From contig CALPSU020000052.1 of NCBI GenBank assembly GCA_943326315.2, forward strand, positions 1-10,896: a stretch of 10,896 nucleotides of DNA, given 5' to 3'. The number at the start of each line of letters is the position of its first letter. The stretch's first letter is position 1. The DNA is from Chryseobacterium gleum. GTDB taxonomy: Bacteria; Bacteroidota; Bacteroidia; Flavobacteriales_D; Crocinitomicaceae. Below are positions 7,201 to 10,896 of the stretch, piece after piece. The notes beneath the pieces were generated by a model. That model was not told where the DNA came from. It did not search any database and saw only the letters and a list, made by a program, of their open reading frames with translations. The position numbers were made by a program, and so were the translations under genes.

Positions 7201-7634
7201 TTCCAGATGATTATGTAAACAATGTAGCCGAACGTTTGAGTTTATACCAAGAAATGGATAATCTTGAAAACGAAGAAGAGTTGACAAAATTCTCTGAAGG
7301 ATTAATCGACCGTTTCGGACCGTTACCTAAAGAAGTAAAAGAGTTGATTTTATCATTCAAATTACGTTGGCTAGCCCAAGATTTAGGATTAGAGAAATTA
7401 GTCCTTAAAGGCGGTAAAATGATTGGTTATTTCATTTCAAATCCACAATCTGTTTTTTACGAAACACCCGTATTTACTTCCGTCTTAAATTACATCCAAA
7501 AGAATCCAAAAAATTGTTCTTTTAGTGAAGCCAATGACCGATTAAGAATTATATACACCGACATTACCAATTTGAAAAAAGGCTTTGAGAGGTTGTATGA
7601 GATTCAAGAGTTGGTGGGAGAATTAAGTTTATAA
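4278..7634 (+). CDS. mfd: Transcription-repair coupling factor Mfd
   Basis: A 1118-residue DNA translocase that removes RNA polymerase stalled at lesions and recruits UvrA for nucleotide excision repair; the length is normal for Bacteroidota. The UvrB-like N-terminal module spans about residues 25-400, with a degenerate nucleotide-loop region (SGLVGASKALC, 33-43) and the signature YEPGQFAIRGGIVDVF (172-187). The RNA-polymerase-interacting CarD-like domain starts at GDYVTHIDHGVGQF (435-448). Superfamily 2 motor motifs are complete: Walker A GDVGFGKT (583-590), DEEQKFG (684-690), TATPIPRT (710-717), IATTIIESGIDI (821-832) and QLRGRVGRS (853-861), followed by RGAGNMLGGEQSG (908-920). The C-terminal TRCF domain covers about 965-1110. 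The ATG at 4278 follows the inverted-repeat element by 6 bp. No frameshift or missing motif was seen. Confidence 0.98.
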   Translation: MDTKELIQQFSKLSAIDSTASELQIVGSRIHWSGLVGASKALCSAALCSQVPGHHLFILNDKEEAAYFLNDLESLFPEDSRVLFYPASYRVPYQFEETDNSNVVARAQVLEKLNSGKNAWIVTYPQALFERVPTKVNLTTNTLKVQVGKTYSIDFMNELLLEYHFDRVDFVYEPGQFAIRGGIVDVFSFSNDHPFRIEFFGDEVETIRTFDATTQLSIHKHEYFNIIPNVQGKMSHTTNGTFLDFIGDSTTVWLSSYDQILGVLESEYKKALKLYDAYSGEIKPTIPSNLYMNIADFKTEILRFSIIEWGPTYFFKSTLNESFKFQPQPSFNKNFELLRSDLIARKKAGFTNLIFSNQPKQIERLIQIFEDIGGEVEFIPMPFSLHEGFIDTVNKLVCYTDHQLFERYHRFKLKEGFQQAKQALTLKEIYNLQKGDYVTHIDHGVGQFSGLQTIDVNGKPQEAIRLIYKDGDVLYVGIHSLHRISKFTGKDGIAPKMNKLGSQTWAVLKSKTKTKIKELAFDLIQLYAKRKSQPGFAFSPDSYLQNELEASFMYEDTPDQMKSTQAIKEDMESSTPMDRLICGDVGFGKTELAVRAAFKAVADSKQVAILVPTTILSMQHYRSFSARLKDFPCKVDYINRFKSAKQVTETLKKLASGEIDILVGTHAIVSEKVKFKDLGLMIIDEEQKFGVSVKDKLKTMRATVDTLTLTATPIPRTLQFSLMGARDLSLINTPPPNRQPVLTEIIQFNEEAIRDAVAYEVSRGGQVFFVNNRLANIKEISGMLQRLCPGVRIGIGHGQMDGKQLEKIMLDFINHEYDILIATTIIESGIDISNANTIIINDAHNFGLSDLHQLRGRVGRSNKKGFCYLVSPNFSVITSEARKRLEALVQFSDLGAGFNIAMKDLDIRGAGNMLGGEQSGFISEIGFEMYQKILNEAMEELRESEFKELYADRNTDSMTHFVKDCVLETDLEVRIPDDYVNNVAERLSLYQEMDNLENEEELTKFSEGLIDRFGPLPKEVKELILSFKLRWLAQDLGLEKLVLKGGKMIGYFISNPQSVFYETPVFTSVLNYIQKNPKNCSFSEANDRLRIIYTDITNLKKGFERLYEIQELVGELSL

Positions 7635-7697
7635 ATTCTTAAAAGGTATTTGTTCAAATCAACTTTTTCACTAACTTAAAGTAAAAAAGAAGATTTT

Positions 7698-7739
7698 ATG
7701 AGTGCAAATTCACCTAGAAGGAGAGGAAATTATTACTGA
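7698..7739 (+). other. 13-codon ORF (possible micropeptide) after mfd
   Basis: A short ORF, MSANSPRRRGNYY followed by TGA, lies 63 bp downstream of the mfd stop and ends 8 bp before the convergent gene's stop at 7748. It has an ATG, a strongly basic RRR cluster and a GNYY end. No Shine-Dalgarno precedes it, which is uninformative in this phylum. Its AGAAGGAGAGG core also resembles a ribosome-binding purine tract, but no start codon follows at a useful distance. An ORF of this length can easily arise by chance, so I record it without claiming it is a gene. Confidence 0.2.
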
Positions 7740-7747
7740 AGGTTATA

Positions 7748-10700
7748 TTACTTAATAAGATTTATATGTCCTGTTTCCGTATATCTTATAGCAGTAAATT
7801 TATCTTTAAAATCTATTTCCCAAGTATAGGTATCACTGTTGGCTAATTTTTTACCATACATTCCATCCCATCCAATTGTAGCATCATGAGATTCAAAAAT
7901 TAATTCTCCCCATCTATTAAATATATATAACGTGTAGTTTTGCGGATCAAATCCCATTGAAAATATTGGTTGAAATACATCATTTTTTTTATCTCCATTA
8001 GGAGTGAAAGTATTAGGAATATAGTATAAAAGTTCTTCTTTAACCGTCATCAATTTCATTTTTGAATCATAACAATCCTTTGTTGTATAAGCAGTTAATA
8101 TAACAGAGTAAACATTTAATTCACTTGGGTAAAAATGAATCGGATTCTGCAAATTTGAAAGAGGCGAATTATCTCCAAAATCCCATTCGAGTAATGAAAT
8201 TACTCCAGTTGATTTATTTTTAAATTCTATTTCTGTATTAAATAAATTAATCTCATCTGAATTCGAAGTAAAATCCGCTATAGGTCGATCTACTGCCCTA
8301 ATGTAATTTTCATGAAATAATGTGTCAAGACAACCATTTAAATCTACTTTAGCTTCAACAGAGTATATCCCTGGATTTTGATAAATATGACTGACTATGT
8401 TTTTTTCGCCTGAAAAAGTTCCATCTCCAAAATTCCATAAAACAGAATCATATGGGCCATCAATAGACATATCTTTAAATTGAATAGATAGTGGAATACA
8501 CCCAAAAGTATCAATCGACATAAAATTGAACACGGGTTTTTTATTTACGACAATAGTAACAGGAGAAATACTAAACTCACTTTGACATCCATTTGAATCT
8601 TCTATTTTAATAATTTTATAAGTTTCTGTTTTTACAAGATCAGAAGGGATTTTAATAATAATACTATTATTATTTGAAGTAATTGGTGTTTGATTATTAA
8701 TAGAATATGTAAAATAATAAGGAGGAGTTCCATCTTCTGCTTTAAATTCTATTTCAGATATAGGATCTTGTTGACATCTTACTATAGTATCCAAAATTGT
8801 CAATGGATTTGTTGTAGTTGTTACTTTAGGAAGCGGATAAATCGTCAAATAAGTTTCGTTGGAAGTAGTAAAACAAGTATTTAGTGGTTCAGTTGCTATT
8901 GCCCTGAAACCAAACTCATTCATTCCAGTTACATTTGATATAAATAATTGATTCGTTCTACCTCCATTAAAAGGGATTGTATCAATTACATTATTCCAAG
9001 TTAAGCCATTATTTGAAGTAAATTGCCATTGAAAACCATCATTTCCAGATGCATTGGTATTTAAAGTAATTGAAGTATTACTACATTGAGGATTAGATGA
9101 TGGGTCTAAAGAAACAATTGGATTAGGATATGGGTTAACAATTACATTAAGTGTATCATATACAGTACATAAACCCAATGTGCTTTGCACAAAATAATTA
9201 CCATTTGAACTAATTAATCTAGTTGGAATTGTACTTCCATCATACCATAAATAAGATGTACCGATATGAGTAGTAATATCAAGAGCAAGCGTTTTTTGAA
9301 AACATAAAATGGTATCTTTTCCTAAATCTAATCTTGGCTTTTGATAAACTGTTATTTTTTTGGTTATACTATCACTTTTATTACAGACTTTATTAAAAGT
9401 TACAAGTTTAACATCTATTTGTTCAGATAAATTGGTAATTGGAAAAACCAATTTAGGGTTTTTGATTGTATGTATTTGATTATAAGGAGTAATAATCCAT
9501 TTATATTGTACGGAATCTCCAGCTGTACTTTGATTTAAAAAAGTTACTGTGTCTGTAGTACAAGGAGAAGAAATGTTAAAATTAGCCACAGCAAAACATG
9601 GATCAACAGAACTACATTTTTTTATGCTAGGACTTGCTTTTATATTCATTTCAATAATTCCTTCAGTTCTTATATTTTGATAAGATGTTGGGGAAACAAC
9701 TTGTAAGAAATAACTTCCTTTGATTAAACAGTTAAATGTATTGATCGTACTAGAACTTACAAAACAACTTCCATTATTCATCGCTCCACAACTACCATAA
9801 AGTAGTCTATATCGAATAGAATCAGAAGGAAGATTGGTAAGATTATTAATCAAGGGTGCAATATCAAAAGTATCAGCAGAACCTGTAATATCAAATCTAA
9901 ACCAAGTTGATTTATAATTATGAAGATTAGCGTTATTTGGTAAAAGACAAGTCATGTTTGACCCATCTTCGCCAAAACTTTCACCAATTGTGTGGCAAAC
10001 AATGTTCGTAGAGAGATTGATTGTTCCTATTTGATTTATTTCGCCAACAACGGGGTCAGAACAATAATCACCTTTACGACTATCGTCATCTATTTCCCAT
10101 AATATTTCTGCCTCTACTTGATGATTTGATTCATAGATACTTTCGGCAAGAATATAATATCTTTCTTCAAAATCACTACAAACATCTCTATAAAAATGAA
10201 CTTCATTATCTCCAGCTCCAATAATATTCAATCCTTGGAGTATAGTAGAGTCTACCATTTTATTTATAACAACATCAGTAAAACTTATAGTACCATCAAC
10301 ATTACTTTTATATACAGCAATGGTTACATTTGGTTTATTGGGGGTTAGACCTCTTAATCTAACCGTACAATTACCTCCACCTTTTAAAACAAAAGTATAC
10401 CATAAATTTTTTCTCGGAAGATTGTTAAATAAATTTGGATTTGTATCAGAGTATAAAAAATTATTGATTGAGGGAACTGTGTAAATAGCTGGGTTAACAG
10501 TAGCAATTAATGGTTTTGGATCTTGAGGATCTATTTCATAGGCGCCAGTAGTACAATAATAACTATCGTTACTAGGTGCTAAAGAAGTATTAATTGGATT
10601 AACTTCTCCTATTTTTCCCTTATGCCAAATATTATCACCTGGAACAATTCCAAAATCATAGGCCTTTTTAGCAAAGTCATGCAGAGAATATCCTACTTTA

Positions 10701-10896
10701 TCAATGTAGATTTGAGGCCTTATACTTTCTCTAATATATGAATCAGGAACAAATATAACTAACGTATAAATTCCAGGTTGAATTCTACATATTTCTGTAT
10801 AATTTCCAGATACACAAGGTTGAATAGGATTGGTAGAAAGTATTTGTGGATTTGTTCTAGAATTTCCAACGTATAATTGACATATTAGATTTTGGT
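7748..10896 (-). CDS. Large type IX-secreted surface protein with PPC-like, Ig-like and PKD modules (start beyond right edge)
   Basis: The frame is open from the stop at 7748 to the window edge: 1048 residues are visible and the N-terminus is missing. The Met at 10258 is internal, because 212 in-frame codons without a stop precede it. Numbering from the edge, about 1-420 holds three repeats resembling PPC-type beta-sandwiches (see findings). About 432-690 holds PKD/Ig-like modules, including LDLGKDTILCF and QCSNTSITLNTNASGNDGFQWQF. About 690-786 is another Ig-like unit with EDGTPPYYFTYSINN. Two PKD domains follow, with WNFGDGTF (820-827) and WDFGDNSP (904-911). The last 92 residues (957-1048; bases 8026-7751) are a gliding-motility type B sorting domain: IPNTFTPNGDKKNDVF, YIFNRWGELIFES, GWDGMYGKKL and YTWEIDF. 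The protein is therefore probably exported through Sec and the type IX system and held at or released from the cell surface. A role in adhesion is only a guess. Confidence 0.93.
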   Translation of the reverse strand, partial: QNLICQLYVGNSRTNPQILSTNPIQPCVSGNYTEICRIQPGIYTLVIFVPDSYIRESIRPQIYIDKVGYSLHDFAKKAYDFGIVPGDNIWHKGKIGEVNPINTSLAPSNDSYYCTTGAYEIDPQDPKPLIATVNPAIYTVPSINNFLYSDTNPNLFNNLPRKNLWYTFVLKGGGNCTVRLRGLTPNKPNVTIAVYKSNVDGTISFTDVVINKMVDSTILQGLNIIGAGDNEVHFYRDVCSDFEERYYILAESIYESNHQVEAEILWEIDDDSRKGDYCSDPVVGEINQIGTINLSTNIVCHTIGESFGEDGSNMTCLLPNNANLHNYKSTWFRFDITGSADTFDIAPLINNLTNLPSDSIRYRLLYGSCGAMNNGSCFVSSSTINTFNCLIKGSYFLQVVSPTSYQNIRTEGIIEMNIKASPSIKKCSSVDPCFAVANFNISSPCTTDTVTFLNQSTAGDSVQYKWIITPYNQIHTIKNPKLVFPITNLSEQIDVKLVTFNKVCNKSDSITKKITVYQKPRLDLGKDTILCFQKTLALDITTHIGTSYLWYDGSTIPTRLISSNGNYFVQSTLGLCTVYDTLNVIVNPYPNPIVSLDPSSNPQCSNTSITLNTNASGNDGFQWQFTSNNGLTWNNVIDTIPFNGGRTNQLFISNVTGMNEFGFRAIATEPLNTCFTTSNETYLTIYPLPKVTTTTNPLTILDTIVRCQQDPISEIEFKAEDGTPPYYFTYSINNQTPITSNNNSIIIKIPSDLVKTETYKIIKIEDSNGCQSEFSISPVTIVVNKKPVFNFMSIDTFGCIPLSIQFKDMSIDGPYDSVLWNFGDGTFSGEKNIVSHIYQNPGIYSVEAKVDLNGCLDTLFHENYIRAVDRPIADFTSNSDEINLFNTEIEFKNKSTGVISLLEWDFGDNSPLSNLQNPIHFYPSELNVYSVILTAYTTKDCYDSKMKLMTVKEELLYYIPNTFTPNGDKKNDVFQPIFSMGFDPQNYTLYIFNRWGELIFESHDATIGWDGMYGKKLANSDTYTWEIDFKDKFTAIRYTETGHINLIK

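Noticed and set aside
7635..7747. Bidirectional terminator between the convergent mfd and surface-protein genes
   Set aside because: A terminator would be expected here, but I found no stable GC hairpin with a T-tract on either strand.
8690..8884. 64-codon plus-strand ORF inside the surface-protein gene
   Set aside because: It is antisense to the Ig-like modules of a gene with a complete sorting domain; the peptide is low-complexity Ile/Cys/Ser-rich shadow coding.
10021..10224. 67-codon plus-strand ORF near the right edge
   Set aside because: It is antisense to the continuous minus-strand frame that runs to the window edge, and the His/Tyr/Gln-rich peptide has no domain character.

Overview
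The window looks like chromosomal DNA from an AT-rich member of the Bacteroidota, most likely a Flavobacteriales-type organism; the genus is not resolved. The evidence is a type IX secretion (gliding-motility type B) C-terminal sorting domain on a large PKD/Ig-repeat surface protein, DUF2911 and DUF6495 proteins typical of this phylum, a TAnnTTTG-type -7 promoter element, poor Shine-Dalgarno sequences, and intergenic inverted repeats of kinds I recall from flavobacterial genomes.

Layout: (1) 1-735, minus strand: a DUF6495-like gene followed by the 5' part of a secreted DUF2911 gene that runs off the left edge. (2) 736-1001: a compact intergenic region holding a degenerate 114-bp inverted-repeat element and three palindromes at an exact 32-bp period. 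(3) 1002-3049, plus strand: an AAA ATPase with a DUF4143 C-terminus, then 20 bp later a small secreted, probably outer-membrane beta-barrel protein. (4) 3130-4152: class I fructose-1,6-bisphosphatase behind a recognisable Bacteroidota promoter. (5) 4164-4271: a 108-bp G/C-run inverted repeat that ends 6 bp before the next start codon. (6) 4278-7634: full-length transcription-repair coupling factor Mfd. (7) 7635-7747: a short convergent gap with a 13-codon ORF of unknown reality. (8) 7748-10896, minus strand: a very large type IX-secreted surface protein. Its reading frame is open to the right edge, so the real start lies outside the window.

Most of the window is ordinary housekeeping (gluconeogenesis, transcription-coupled repair) plus cell-surface genes, with no phage, CRISPR or toxin cluster. 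The least-explained part is the ATPase with its upstream palindrome array. The protein carries a central segment that looks like a winged helix, and the array ends 9 bp before its start codon. That arrangement suggests autoregulation or a site-specific DNA-binding system, possibly including the adjacent outer-membrane gene. This is inference and untested.
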